64,000 bases of DNA from an uncultured Opitutia bacterium. Its GTDB lineage: Bacteria > Verrucomicrobiota > Verrucomicrobiia > Opitutales > Opitutaceae. Both the position numbers and the translations under genes were made by a program. Under the pieces are notes generated by a model, which searched no databases, was not told the DNA's origin, and saw nothing but the letters and a program-made list of their open reading frames with translations. Position 1 is the first letter of the stretch; each line of letters starts with the position of its first letter. Location: contig CAIMFY010000009.1 of the NCBI GenBank assembly GCA_903840415.1, positions 33,952-97,951 of the forward strand. Direction: 5' to 3'. Positions 18,953-27,350 of the stretch are shown here, piece after piece.

Positions 18953-19608
18953 TTATATTAGGCCGGCGGCGCGAAAACTGAAAAAACCACGGCCCAATGG
19001 ATCGGCCGAGGCGCGGCCGATAATTTACGTGGTCGACCAATTCGATGTCCACGGTTCGTGCCGCCTCGCGCAACTGGCGCGTGACTTGCGCGTCCGCCGC
19101 GCTCGGCGCCGGATCGCGGCTTGGGTGGTTGTGCACACAGGCAACGGCCGAGGCTGATTCCCGAATCGCCGTGCGGAACACCTCCCGCGGATGCGCCAGT
19201 GCCGCCGTGGCCGTGCCCGACGTGACCTCGACGCGCTTGAGGAGCCGGTTCTTCCGGTTGAGGCAGAGCACCCAGAATTTCTCGCCCGCCTGCTGCCCGA
19301 CGACGCGGCGCGCGACTTCCATCACGGTGACGAGCTGAAGTGCTTTGATGCGGCCGATGCCTTTGAGTCGTCGAAAATCATCCGCCTCCCAAGCGATCAG
19401 CCCCCGCCAGCGATCCGGCCTCGGCGATGATTTGGGTGGCGAGGGTCAGGACGTCTGTTCCGCGCGTGCCGCTGCGCAGCAGCATGGCGAGCAGTTCGGC
19501 GTCGCTCAGTGCGCTGGCGCCGAATTTTTCCAATCGTTCCTGCGGACGCTCGCTGACGGCGGTGGCGCGCAGACGATTGGCGTTGGGCGGCTCGGGGGTG
19601 TCGGGCAC
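18953..19608 (-). pseudogene. radC: radC, JAB-domain DNA repair protein family, two frameshifts
   Basis: The product is split across three frames. The N-terminal part (helix-hairpin-helix region, [21 protein letters not shown]) is in frame until 19401-19405, where a run of five C (+ strand) shifts it. Removing one base restores [18 protein letters not shown] and the JAB/MPN domain with the metal motif VHNHPSRDPAPSAAD. A second +1 shift in the TTT run at 19024-19026 destroys the end. Removing one base there restores DHVIIGRASADPLGRGFFSF and a stop at 18953-18955. Both lesions are single-base gains in homopolymers, so real decay and base-calling error are both possible. The intact family has about 220-230 residues. 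Confidence 0.85.
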
Positions 19609-19676
19609 GCGTTTAACTTGGACGGATTTTCGAGGACTGCCAATCCTCTCAGTGCCCTGCCGCGCCCGCCTGCGGC

Positions 19677-20684
19677 TCAGTAGTGCTTCACGTAGCCGTT
19701 GCGGCGCAGGCGTTCGAGCCAGCGCTCCTGGCTGGTGCGGGTCATCTGCGTCACGAGCATGCGCTCAATCTGGTCGCGCACTTCGTCGATCGGTTGGATG
19801 CCGGCGTATTTGCGGTCTTCGGCGTAGAGAAGGAAGCAGCCTTCGGGCAGAATAATCGGGTCGGTCACCTCACCCTTTTTCAGCGCGAAGAGCGGCTCGC
19901 TGTAGGCGGGCTGCAGTTCGGAGCGTTTCATCAATCCCCAGTCGCCACCCTTAGAGCGGCGACCGTCACGGCTGAATTCTTTCGCGAGATCCTCGAATTT
20001 TTCGCCTTTCTTGAAGCGTTCCAGAATGACCGCGGCCTGCGTCTTGAGCTGCGCATCGGTTTCGTTGTCGGTGCGCGTGAGCTGGATCATCCGCAGGTGG
20101 ACTTTGTCCTCCTGGTAAAACTGATCCTTGTTCTCGTTGTAGAACGTCTCGATGCGCACCGGGCTGACTACGCTCTGCGACTTACGCTGCTGGCCCTCCA
20201 TGTAGTGATAAATGATCTCCTCTTCGATTTCCTTGCGAAACTCGCGGATGGTCGTACCGCGGGAACGGAGATAGGCGAGGAACTTCGAGCGGTCGTTGTC
20301 GAACTGGTCGCTCTGGCGGTTGGCGATTTCACTGTCGATGTAGCTCTCGGGGATGTGGCGCTCGTTGTCGCCGTCCTTCTTCTTGCGAAATTCCTTGATG
20401 ATGAGCACGCGGTCGATGAGGTCCTGAATCACACTGTCCTGCAGTTGCTCGATCTTCTGATTCAACTCGGCGTCGCTCTTCGCTTCGCGCTGGAGTTGCG
20501 GGATGAGCGGATAGACCTCCCGGTTAACGTCGGCGACCGTGATAATCTTGTCCTCGGCCACGGCGACGATGCCATTGGCGAAACGCTGGGTCAAATCGCC
20601 GCCGGCGGGTGCGGTTTGAGCGCGGACCATCGCGCCGGCAGAGGCGGCGAGGCTGAGGATAACGAGACTGCGGCGGAGCGTCAT
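19677..20684 (-). CDS. Periplasmic peptidyl-prolyl isomerase, SurA/parvulin type
   Basis: A 335-residue protein with a signal peptide ([20 protein letters not shown]). A SurA-like N-terminal helical chaperone region (about residues 30-170) precedes a parvulin PpiC domain (about 185-290: [12 protein letters not shown]..., [33 protein letters not shown]). Only one PPIase domain is present, where E. coli SurA has two. The ATG overlaps the stop of the upstream mfd gene by 4 nt (ATGA). The presumed role is folding of outer-membrane proteins, many of which this organism makes (TonB receptors, TolC). Confidence 0.88.
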   Translation of the reverse strand: MTLRRSLVILSLAASAGAMVRAQTAPAGGDLTQRFANGIVAVAEDKIITVADVNREVYPLIPQLQREAKSDAELNQKIEQLQDSVIQDLIDRVLIIKEFRKKKDGDNERHIPESYIDSEIANRQSDQFDNDRSKFLAYLRSRGTTIREFRKEIEEEIIYHYMEGQQRKSQSVVSPVRIETFYNENKDQFYQEDKVHLRMIQLTRTDNETDAQLKTQAAVILERFKKGEKFEDLAKEFSRDGRRSKGGDWGLMKRSELQPAYSEPLFALKKGEVTDPIILPEGCFLLYAEDRKYAGIQPIDEVRDQIERMLVTQMTRTSQERWLERLRRNGYVKHY

Positions 20685-23600
20685 GGAGTCGGCAAATTGT
20701 TCAGGAACGAGATGATTTCCCTCAACCGTAGGAGGGGCTTCGGGGCGGTCAACCTTGGAAACCGGGTGCCAATTTGCACCCAGTCGTCATGGCGGCCGCT
20801 GTGGCGAAGGCACTTTAGGCGGGTAGATTCGGTTTCGACGGAGACGATGCCCTTTTGTTCCGCCCGAATGCGAATCTCTGTCACGAGCAGGAGCGCTTTC
20901 ACTTCGTCGCCAAATTTGCCGAACCGATCGCGCAGGTCGGCCTCGATTTGCTGCAAGGCCGCCGGGGTATCGGCCATGGCGAGTTTGCGGTAGAAATCGA
21001 TCCGCAAGCGCGTCTCGGCCAAGTAGATGGAGGGAATCCGGGCCTGAATCTTCGCGACCTCGACCGCGCCGCTGTCGGCGTGCTCGGCGTCGCGAATGGC
21101 GGTGTAACTGTCCGCGTGGCGACCGCGGTCGGCAGCGGAGCCGGCGCCAGCGTTGTCGCCGACAAACACGAAATCTAGCTTCACGCTGGCCCGGATCGCC
21201 GCCGCCACTTTATCGCCACGCAGCCGCGCGACCGACTGGCGGAGCAACTGGCAGTAAAGCTCGAAACCGACGCCAACGATGTGACCGCTCTGCTCGGCGC
21301 CGAGGAGATTGCCGGCGCCGCGCAGCTCCAGATCGCGCATCGCGATCCGGAAACCGGCGCCGAGTTGGGTGTGCTGGCGCATCGCGGTCAGCCGCTGCCG
21401 GGCAACTTCGAGCAGGCGGGTATGCCGATGGAGGAGCAGATAAGCGTAGGCTTGGTGCTTGAACCGACCGACGCGGCCGCGGAGTTGGTAGAGTTGCGAG
21501 AGACCGAAACGGTCGGCGCCCTCGATGATGATCGTGTTGCAGTTCGGGATATCGAGGCCGCTCTCGATGATCGTCGTGCAGACGAGGACGTGGAATTTTC
21601 CTGCCACGAAGTCTGTCATCATCCCCTCGAGATCGTCAGCGTGCATCTGGCCGTGGCCGACACCGATGTTCAGATCGGGCAAAGCCGCGCGCAGTCGGCC
21701 TGCCACGAGCTCGATCGTCTGCACACGATTGTGCAGGTAAAAGACCTGCCCGCCGCGGCGAATCTCGTGATGAATGGCGTCGAGGACGATTTTTTCCTCG
21801 TAGGTCTTGACGATGGTCTGGATCGGGTGGCGGTTCGTCGGCGCCGTCTCGATCACGCTGAGATCGCGCGCGCCGGTGAGCGCCATGTAGAGCGTGCGGG
21901 GAATTGGCGTGGCGCTCATCGAGAGCACATCGACGGTGGCGCGCATCGCCTTGAAGCGCTCCTTGTGCTTCACGCCAAACCGCTGCTCCTCGTCGATGAC
22001 GACGAGACCGAGTTCGCGAAACTGCACGTCGGCCTGGAGCAGTCGGTGCGTGCCGATGAGGATGTCCACCTGGCCGGCGGCGACGGCGGCGAGGATTTTT
22101 TTCTGCTCCGCGCGCGAGCGAAAACGGCTGAGCATCTCGACGGCGATCGGGTAGCCGGCCATACGCTCGCGAAAGGTGTTGAGATGCTGCTGCGCGAGCA
22201 CGGTCGTCGGCACCAGCACCGCGACCTGCCGACCGCCCTGCACGGCTTTGAACGCGGCGCGGATCGCGACCTCGGTTTTGCCGAAGCCGACATCACCGCA
22301 AATCAGCCGATCCATCGGCCGCGTTCGCTCCATGTCGGATTTCGTCTCCGTGATCGCGCGGAGCTGATCACGAGTTTCGGTAAACGGAAACGACGCCTCG
22401 AATTCCTTCTGCCACGTCGTGTCGTCGGGAAACGCGTGGCCCGGCTGTGCCTCGCGTTCAGCTTGGATGCGCAGCAACTCCGCCGCGAGATCGACGGTGG
22501 CGCGCTCGGCGGCGGCGCGCGCTTTTTCCCAGCGCCCCGAGCCGATGCGGCCGAGTTGCGGACGCGACTTGCTGAGGCCGACGTAGCGGCTGATGAGGTG
22601 CGACTCCTGCAGCGGCACATGCAGTGTCACGCGGTCGTCGAACTCGACCGAGATCACCTCGCGCACGCCCTGTGCGGTATCGAGTTTCGTGAGCCCGCGG
22701 TAAACCGCGATGCCGTGCTGAAGGTGAACGACAAAGTCGCCTTCGACCAACTCGGAAAAATCGAGGAGTTGATCGATTTGGGCGCGCTGGGCGCTGGCGC
22801 GCGGGTTGAGCGCCGGGCGGCGCTGGCGCTGCCGGCCGAAAATCTCCGTCTCGGTAACGACGACGAGACCGGCCGCTGAACCTTCCCAGCCAAGTTTCGC
22901 ACCGTCACGAAACGTCAGGCGAAAACCCTCGTTGAGCGTGCCGCGCAGGAAACGCGGACGGATCGATTTCAAGACGGGATCTTCCGCGAGAATTTCCTGG
23001 ATGCGTTGCTCCTCGCCTTCCTTCGAGGCGACGATCGCGACGGCGAAACCGACTTTGCGCCACATGGCGATTTGCCGGAGGAATTTGCGGCGCGAGTCTT
23101 CCTCGACTTGGAGGCGTTCGTGCGCGACGAGAGCGTCGTCGGGATAACTACGATGGTGGGCGAGGCTCTCGGTGTCCCACGTCGCTTCCGCGGTCGGCGG
23201 ATCGAAAAGCGCGCTCGCCTCGTCGAGATCGCTGAGGCCGAAGAGCGCGGCGCATTTTTCGAGCAGCGGGGCGAAGGCGTTCGATCCTTCGCGGGCGAAG
23301 GCACTGAACTCCTCGTCGAGCGCCGCCGGCTCGATGAACGCGAGATGAGTGGCGGGAGTGAGATAGTCGGCCAGCCCGGTGCGCGACTCTCCGAGTTTCA
23401 CACGCGGCGAAGCGGGCAGCTTGATTTGCTCGACGCTCGCACCCGAGCGCTGCGACACTGGATCGAATTCGCGGATCGATTCGATTTCGTCGCCGAAGAA
23501 ATCGAGCCGGTAGGGCATGTTGGCGGTGACGGGATAGACGTCGATGATGCCGCCGCGAATCGCGTAGTGGCCGGGGGCTTCGCACACGGCTTCGGAGTCG

Positions 23601-24070
23601 TAGTCGAGCTGTTGGAGTTGTTCGAGGAGGGCCTGAAACGGCTGGGTCTGACCGCGAGTGAGAGTGAGTTCGCGGGTGGCGAATTCTTCGAGGGCGGGCA
23701 CCGATTGCAGGAGCGCGGCGGGTGTCGTCACGACGACTAGCGTGTCGGGCGTCGCAGTCATCCCACGAACCGCACGCAAGCGAGAGAGCACGGTCAACCG
23801 ATCGCTGGAAGCAGCGAATGCTTCGCGCATGTCACGCGTGTCGGGCATCGACTCGGGAAACACCAGCGTCGCGGCGGCCCGCGGGTCGCCCGAGGCCGCG
23901 TGAAAAAAAGCGAAATCTTCCGCGAGGTGTTCGGCGGTCTTCAAGTCCTCGGTGACCACCAACCAAATGGGCGCCGGCTGCGTGCGCACGAGTTCGGCCA
24001 GCACGGCACCGCGCGCGGGCGGACAGACGCCGGTAAGCTTGGTGCGAGAGGGCACAGACGCGGCAAACAT
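20681..24070 (-). CDS. mfd: Transcription-repair coupling factor Mfd
   Basis: A 1129-residue Mfd, close to the usual length. The N-terminal part is a UvrB-like damage-recognition region. The RNA polymerase interaction domain (LVEGDFVVHLQHGIAVYRGL) starts near residue 430. The superfamily 2 helicase core has Walker A GDVGFGKTE, the DEEQRFG box, SATPIPRTLYMAL, and in the second lobe STIIESGLDIPNCNT-like and QLYQLRGRVGR motifs. A C-terminal TRCF domain follows. The enzyme displaces stalled RNA polymerase and recruits UvrA. It is followed with a 4-nt overlap by the SurA-like gene. Confidence 0.97.
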   Translation of the reverse strand: MFAASVPSRTKLTGVCPPARGAVLAELVRTQPAPIWLVVTEDLKTAEHLAEDFAFFHAASGDPRAAATLVFPESMPDTRDMREAFAASSDRLTVLSRLRAVRGMTATPDTLVVVTTPAALLQSVPALEEFATRELTLTRGQTQPFQALLEQLQQLDYDSEAVCEAPGHYAIRGGIIDVYPVTANMPYRLDFFGDEIESIREFDPVSQRSGASVEQIKLPASPRVKLGESRTGLADYLTPATHLAFIEPAALDEEFSAFAREGSNAFAPLLEKCAALFGLSDLDEASALFDPPTAEATWDTESLAHHRSYPDDALVAHERLQVEEDSRRKFLRQIAMWRKVGFAVAIVASKEGEEQRIQEILAEDPVLKSIRPRFLRGTLNEGFRLTFRDGAKLGWEGSAAGLVVVTETEIFGRQRQRRPALNPRASAQRAQIDQLLDFSELVEGDFVVHLQHGIAVYRGLTKLDTAQGVREVISVEFDDRVTLHVPLQESHLISRYVGLSKSRPQLGRIGSGRWEKARAAAERATVDLAAELLRIQAEREAQPGHAFPDDTTWQKEFEASFPFTETRDQLRAITETKSDMERTRPMDRLICGDVGFGKTEVAIRAAFKAVQGGRQVAVLVPTTVLAQQHLNTFRERMAGYPIAVEMLSRFRSRAEQKKILAAVAAGQVDILIGTHRLLQADVQFRELGLVVIDEEQRFGVKHKERFKAMRATVDVLSMSATPIPRTLYMALTGARDLSVIETAPTNRHPIQTIVKTYEEKIVLDAIHHEIRRGGQVFYLHNRVQTIELVAGRLRAALPDLNIGVGHGQMHADDLEGMMTDFVAGKFHVLVCTTIIESGLDIPNCNTIIIEGADRFGLSQLYQLRGRVGRFKHQAYAYLLLHRHTRLLEVARQRLTAMRQHTQLGAGFRIAMRDLELRGAGNLLGAEQSGHIVGVGFELYCQLLRQSVARLRGDKVAAAIRASVKLDFVFVGDNAGAGSAADRGRHADSYTAIRDAEHADSGAVEVAKIQARIPSIYLAETRLRIDFYRKLAMADTPAALQQIEADLRDRFGKFGDEVKALLLVTEIRIRAEQKGIVSVETESTRLKCLRHSGRHDDWVQIGTRFPRLTAPKPLLRLREIISFLNNLPTP

Positions 24071-24103
24071 GAGGTCGAGGCCTTATCGGGCGTAACGCCA
24101 GTT

Positions 24104-24787
24104 CTACAAATTTTTCAGCGCCTCACGCGCGGCGGCTTCCTCGGCGAGTTTCTTCGATGGGCCGCGACCGCGGCCGATCGGCTGATCGAGCAGCGATACG
24201 ATCACCTCGTAGTTACGCTCGTGATCGGCGCCGTCGGTAGCGGTGACTTCGTAGCGCAGCGCCTCGTTGCCGTGCACCGGCTGGATGAGTTCCTGGAGCC
24301 GACCCTTGGGATTGTCGGCATCGCCGACGACGGCGAGCCGGCCGCCCAGATCACCGTAGAGGCTTAGCACCACCCGGCGCGCCGAGGTAAAATCGCTGTC
24401 GAGAAACACGGCGCCGACCACCGCTTCCAACGCGTCGCCGAGGGTAGAGATGCGCCCACGACCGCCAGTTTTTTCCTCGCTGCCACCGAGGCGCAAGTTG
24501 GTGTCGAGCCCGATGTCACGCGCCAGCTGCGCCAGAAACGCTCCGTTGGCGAGTGCGGCGCGGCGGCGGCTAAGCGGACCCTCGCGATCGGCGGGAAAAA
24601 GTTGAAACAGCGCTTCGGTCAACACGAGTTGCAGCACGGCATCGCCAAGAAATTCGAGTCGCTGGTTGCTTTCGGCGCCGGGATGTTCGGGCACGAACGA
24701 GGTGTGCGTGAGGGCGCGCTCCAGCAAGGCGGCGTCGCGAAACGTGTAGCCGAGGCGGGACTGAAGCTGTTCGGGCGAGCCGCTCAT
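24104..24787 (-). CDS. rnc: Ribonuclease III
   Basis: A 227-residue RNase III. The catalytic domain carries the signature NQRLEFLGDAVLQLVLTEALF and the second acidic motif DALEAVVGAVFLDSDF. A C-terminal double-stranded RNA-binding domain (PKGRLQELIQPVHGNEALRYE... GPSKKLAEEAAAREAL) follows. The ATG at 24787 gives MSGSPEQLQSRLGYTF. The frame stays open far upstream, but that part is the antisense shadow of the permease gene. The start overlaps the end of the ABC-2 permease gene by 4 nt. Confidence 0.96.
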   Translation of the reverse strand: MSGSPEQLQSRLGYTFRDAALLERALTHTSFVPEHPGAESNQRLEFLGDAVLQLVLTEALFQLFPADREGPLSRRRAALANGAFLAQLARDIGLDTNLRLGGSEEKTGGRGRISTLGDALEAVVGAVFLDSDFTSARRVVLSLYGDLGGRLAVVGDADNPKGRLQELIQPVHGNEALRYEVTATDGADHERNYEVIVSLLDQPIGRGRGPSKKLAEEAAAREALKNL

Positions 24788-25581
24788 GAACTTGCGCTCG
24801 CATAGCGGCGAAGCCCGCGGTGAAACACAAATACGGCGAGCGCAAACCACAGCGCCGCGAAGACGAAGAGCGCACCGGCCCACTTCCATTCGAAGCCGTA
24901 GCGAGTCAGCAACAGGCGCGCCGGCGCGTTGCTGATGACGACGACCGGTAGCAGCCAGACGAAGAGGATGCGGGTGACCACGCCCTTGAATGCCTCTTTC
25001 GGCAGCCGAGAAAATTCGGTCAGCGTGAAGTAGCTGCCCTCGATGCCCTGAGCGCTGGTGAGCCAGAACGCGAGTGAGATTGACAGCACGAGGATGCTGT
25101 AATGCACCACAAGACCCGAAAAAACCATGCTGAGATAGAGCGCGATGTCGCCCAAGCCCGGATGCAATCCGAGCTGACGGGCGGCGTAAATCACGACGCC
25201 GCCGGCGACGAAGGCGTTGATGAGTCCATCCGGGTCGAGCTTGCGGGTGGTGGCCATGAACATGACGTTGCCGGGCTGTGCGAGGTAGAAATCGAAGTAG
25301 CCGGTGCGGATGTTGCGGCCCATCTCGAAGATACTGCTCCAGAAAAATCCCATCAGGAAACGCTGGATTAGCATCGAGGTGCCGACGAGCAGGACCATCT
25401 CGTATTTGCTCCAGCCGGCGATGGAGTCGGTGTGTCCGTAAATGACGGAAATAAGGAGGAGGTTGACCGTCATCCAGAACAGTTCGACCACCGACCAAAC
25501 GAAAAAATCGCCGCGAAACATCAGTGTCCGCACGATCGAGTAGCGGGCGGTGGCGAGCCAGATGCGGAGATAGTGGTGCAT
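24784..25581 (-). CDS. ABC-2 type permease (DUF990-like), second of a pair
   Basis: A 265-residue membrane protein with about six helices, starting MHHYLRIWLATARYSIVRTLMFRGDFFVWS. It belongs with ABC-2 type permeases of the DUF990/YitT-neighbour kind, which form heterodimers with a second permease and a separate ATPase. The partner permease is encoded immediately upstream (25596-26405). No ATPase gene lies beside either. The 3' end overlaps rnc by 4 nt, suggesting cotranscription. Substrate unknown. Confidence 0.8.
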   Translation of the reverse strand: MHHYLRIWLATARYSIVRTLMFRGDFFVWSVVELFWMTVNLLLISVIYGHTDSIAGWSKYEMVLLVGTSMLIQRFLMGFFWSSIFEMGRNIRTGYFDFYLAQPGNVMFMATTRKLDPDGLINAFVAGGVVIYAARQLGLHPGLGDIALYLSMVFSGLVVHYSILVLSISLAFWLTSAQGIEGSYFTLTEFSRLPKEAFKGVVTRILFVWLLPVVVISNAPARLLLTRYGFEWKWAGALFVFAALWFALAVFVFHRGLRRYASASS

Positions 25582-25595
25582 CGGGAAAATGAATC

Positions 25596-26405
25596 TTATC
25601 CGCCAACGGCGGTGTGGCGGCGCAGGCCGCGCACCCACAGCAATTGATTGAGGGCGAGGAGCGCTATCACCCAGCAGAGTTGGATCGCGAGTCCCTGATA
25701 AATCATCGGCAGTCCGATGCGGCCTGTGAAGATCGCGCCGGGAAAATACATCTGGTAAAAGAACGGGAGAAACCGCGCGATCTGGAAGATTCCCGCCGGC
25801 ATCAGATCGAGCGGAAACATTTGCCCGCCGAGCAGCACCTCGATCGCCATCGAGAGGATGACGAAGCCCTGGATTTCCAAAAACCAAAACGTCAGCATGC
25901 CGAAACAGTAGGCGATGCTGAACTGAATCAGCGCCGACATCACGACCGCGGGCAATCCGAGCGCGAGTCGCCACCATTCGTGCGGGTAGGTGAGGTAGCT
26001 GCCGAGAAACGGAAGAGCAATCAGCAGTGGTAGCAGGATGAGCGCGCCCGACACCAGCCGCGCCGCTACGTAGATGCTGAACCGGTAGGCGAAATAGTTG
26101 ATCGGTTTCAGGAGGAACTGGTTGATGAGACCATTGCGGATTTCCTCGCTGATTTGGTAATCCTCATTGAACGCCCCGATGAAGAACTGCAGCACGAGCA
26201 GCGTGACGAAGTAGGTCAGCGTCTGCCCGAAATCGAACCCGCCGATATTCTTTGCGCCGGCAAACGCCGCGCCCCACAGGATGAACACGACCGTCAGGTG
26301 AAACAGCGAAAAGAACCCGCGCACGGCGAAGTTCCAGCGGTAAACCAGATTGCTCTGGAGCCCGATGAGGAAGGCGTGACGGTATTTGTTCAGCGACGAA
26401 AGCAT
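25596..26405 (-). CDS. ABC-2 type permease (DUF990-like), first of a pair
   Basis: A 269-residue, six-helix membrane protein starting MLSSLNKYRHAFLIGLQSNLVYRWNF. A GTG 24 nt further upstream is an alternative start. It resembles its neighbour in layout (RNGLINQFLLKPINYFAYRFS here, RTGYFDFYLAQPGNVMFM there); both represent the amphipathic coupling region of this ABC-2 subgroup. The pair would form a transporter with an ATPase encoded elsewhere. The stop is 14 nt from the partner start. Confidence 0.8.
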   Translation of the reverse strand: MLSSLNKYRHAFLIGLQSNLVYRWNFAVRGFFSLFHLTVVFILWGAAFAGAKNIGGFDFGQTLTYFVTLLVLQFFIGAFNEDYQISEEIRNGLINQFLLKPINYFAYRFSIYVAARLVSGALILLPLLIALPFLGSYLTYPHEWWRLALGLPAVVMSALIQFSIAYCFGMLTFWFLEIQGFVILSMAIEVLLGGQMFPLDLMPAGIFQIARFLPFFYQMYFPGAIFTGRIGLPMIYQGLAIQLCWVIALLALNQLLWVRGLRRHTAVGG

Positions 26406-26491
26406 CAGAAAAGGAAAGCCACGAAACACGCAGAATACCGGAAAGTCAGATCGAACTTAGAGAATTTCCGCGTGCCGCGTGGTGCCACAGA

Positions 26492-27265
26492 TCACTTCAA
26501 CCCGAAACGCGCGATGACTTCTTTCGCCAAGTTGCGATAGGCGACGGCGCCGACGCCAAGCGGATCGTAGGCGAAGATGGGTTTGCCGAAGCTGGGCGCT
26601 TCACTCAGCCGCACGGTGCGCGGGATGACGGTCTGGAAGATTTTGTCAGGCAGGTGCTGCTTCACCTCATCGACGACTTGTTTCGCGAGGTTAGTGCGCG
26701 AGTCGAACATCGTCATCACGATGCCGCCGAGATTGAGGTCGGGGTTGATCGCTTTCAACCGATCGACATTGCGCAGAATCTGTCCGAGCCCCTCGAGAGC
26801 CAAATATTCGCACTGCAGCGTAATCAGGAGTTGATCGGCGGCGACGAGGCTGTTCATTGATAGCATGCCGAGCGCGGGCGGGCAGTCGACGATGATGGCG
26901 CGGTAGCCGTTCGATTGACGCACCGGTTCGAGGACTTTGCGCAGCGTCATCAAATAATTTTCGGTCTGCGCGAGTTCAATTTCCGCTGCCGCCAAGTCTT
27001 CTTCGCTGGGGATCAGCGCGAGGTGCTCGAAGGCCGTCGGCGTGATCATTTCGAAGATCGAGCCTTCGCCGCGAATGGGACCGTAGAGACTTTTGCCCGC
27101 TTGCTTTTCGACGCCGACGGCGCTCGTGGCATTAGCCTGCGGATCGAGATCGATGAGCAGGGTGTGGATTTTGTGCTCGGCTAGCGCGGCGGCGAGGTTG
27201 ACCGCGGTGGTGGTTTTGCCGACGCCGCCCTTTTGGTTGGCGATGGTGAAGACGGTGGTGGGCAT
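26492..27265 (-). CDS. parA: ParA/Soj-family partition ATPase
   Basis: A 257-residue ATPase with the deviant Walker A KGGVGKTTTAVNLA, Walker A' (IIVDCPPALGMLSMNSL) and a C-terminal region (GGIVMTMFDSRTNLAKQVVDEV) typical of chromosomal ParA/Soj proteins. ParA usually works with ParB bound to parS sites to segregate the origin. No parB gene lies next to it in this window: downstream are the ABC-2 permeases and upstream a YfhO-like gene. Confidence 0.92.
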   Translation of the reverse strand: MPTTVFTIANQKGGVGKTTTAVNLAAALAEHKIHTLLIDLDPQANATSAVGVEKQAGKSLYGPIRGEGSIFEMITPTAFEHLALIPSEEDLAAAEIELAQTENYLMTLRKVLEPVRQSNGYRAIIVDCPPALGMLSMNSLVAADQLLITLQCEYLALEGLGQILRNVDRLKAINPDLNLGGIVMTMFDSRTNLAKQVVDEVKQHLPDKIFQTVIPRTVRLSEAPSFGKPIFAYDPLGVGAVAYRNLAKEVIARFGLK

Positions 27266-27350
27266 GGCGTGGCTTATGGCTAAGAGTGAAAGGCGGCGGG
27301 CGGCAAGCGCGGTGTCGCCGGGCGGATTGCCCTGTCACTGCTGTGGCCGA

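Noticed and set aside
24788..25606. Long upstream extension of the RNase III frame
   Set aside because: It runs through the ABC-2 permease gene in another frame and shows no motif; ATG 24787 gives the normal RNase III length.
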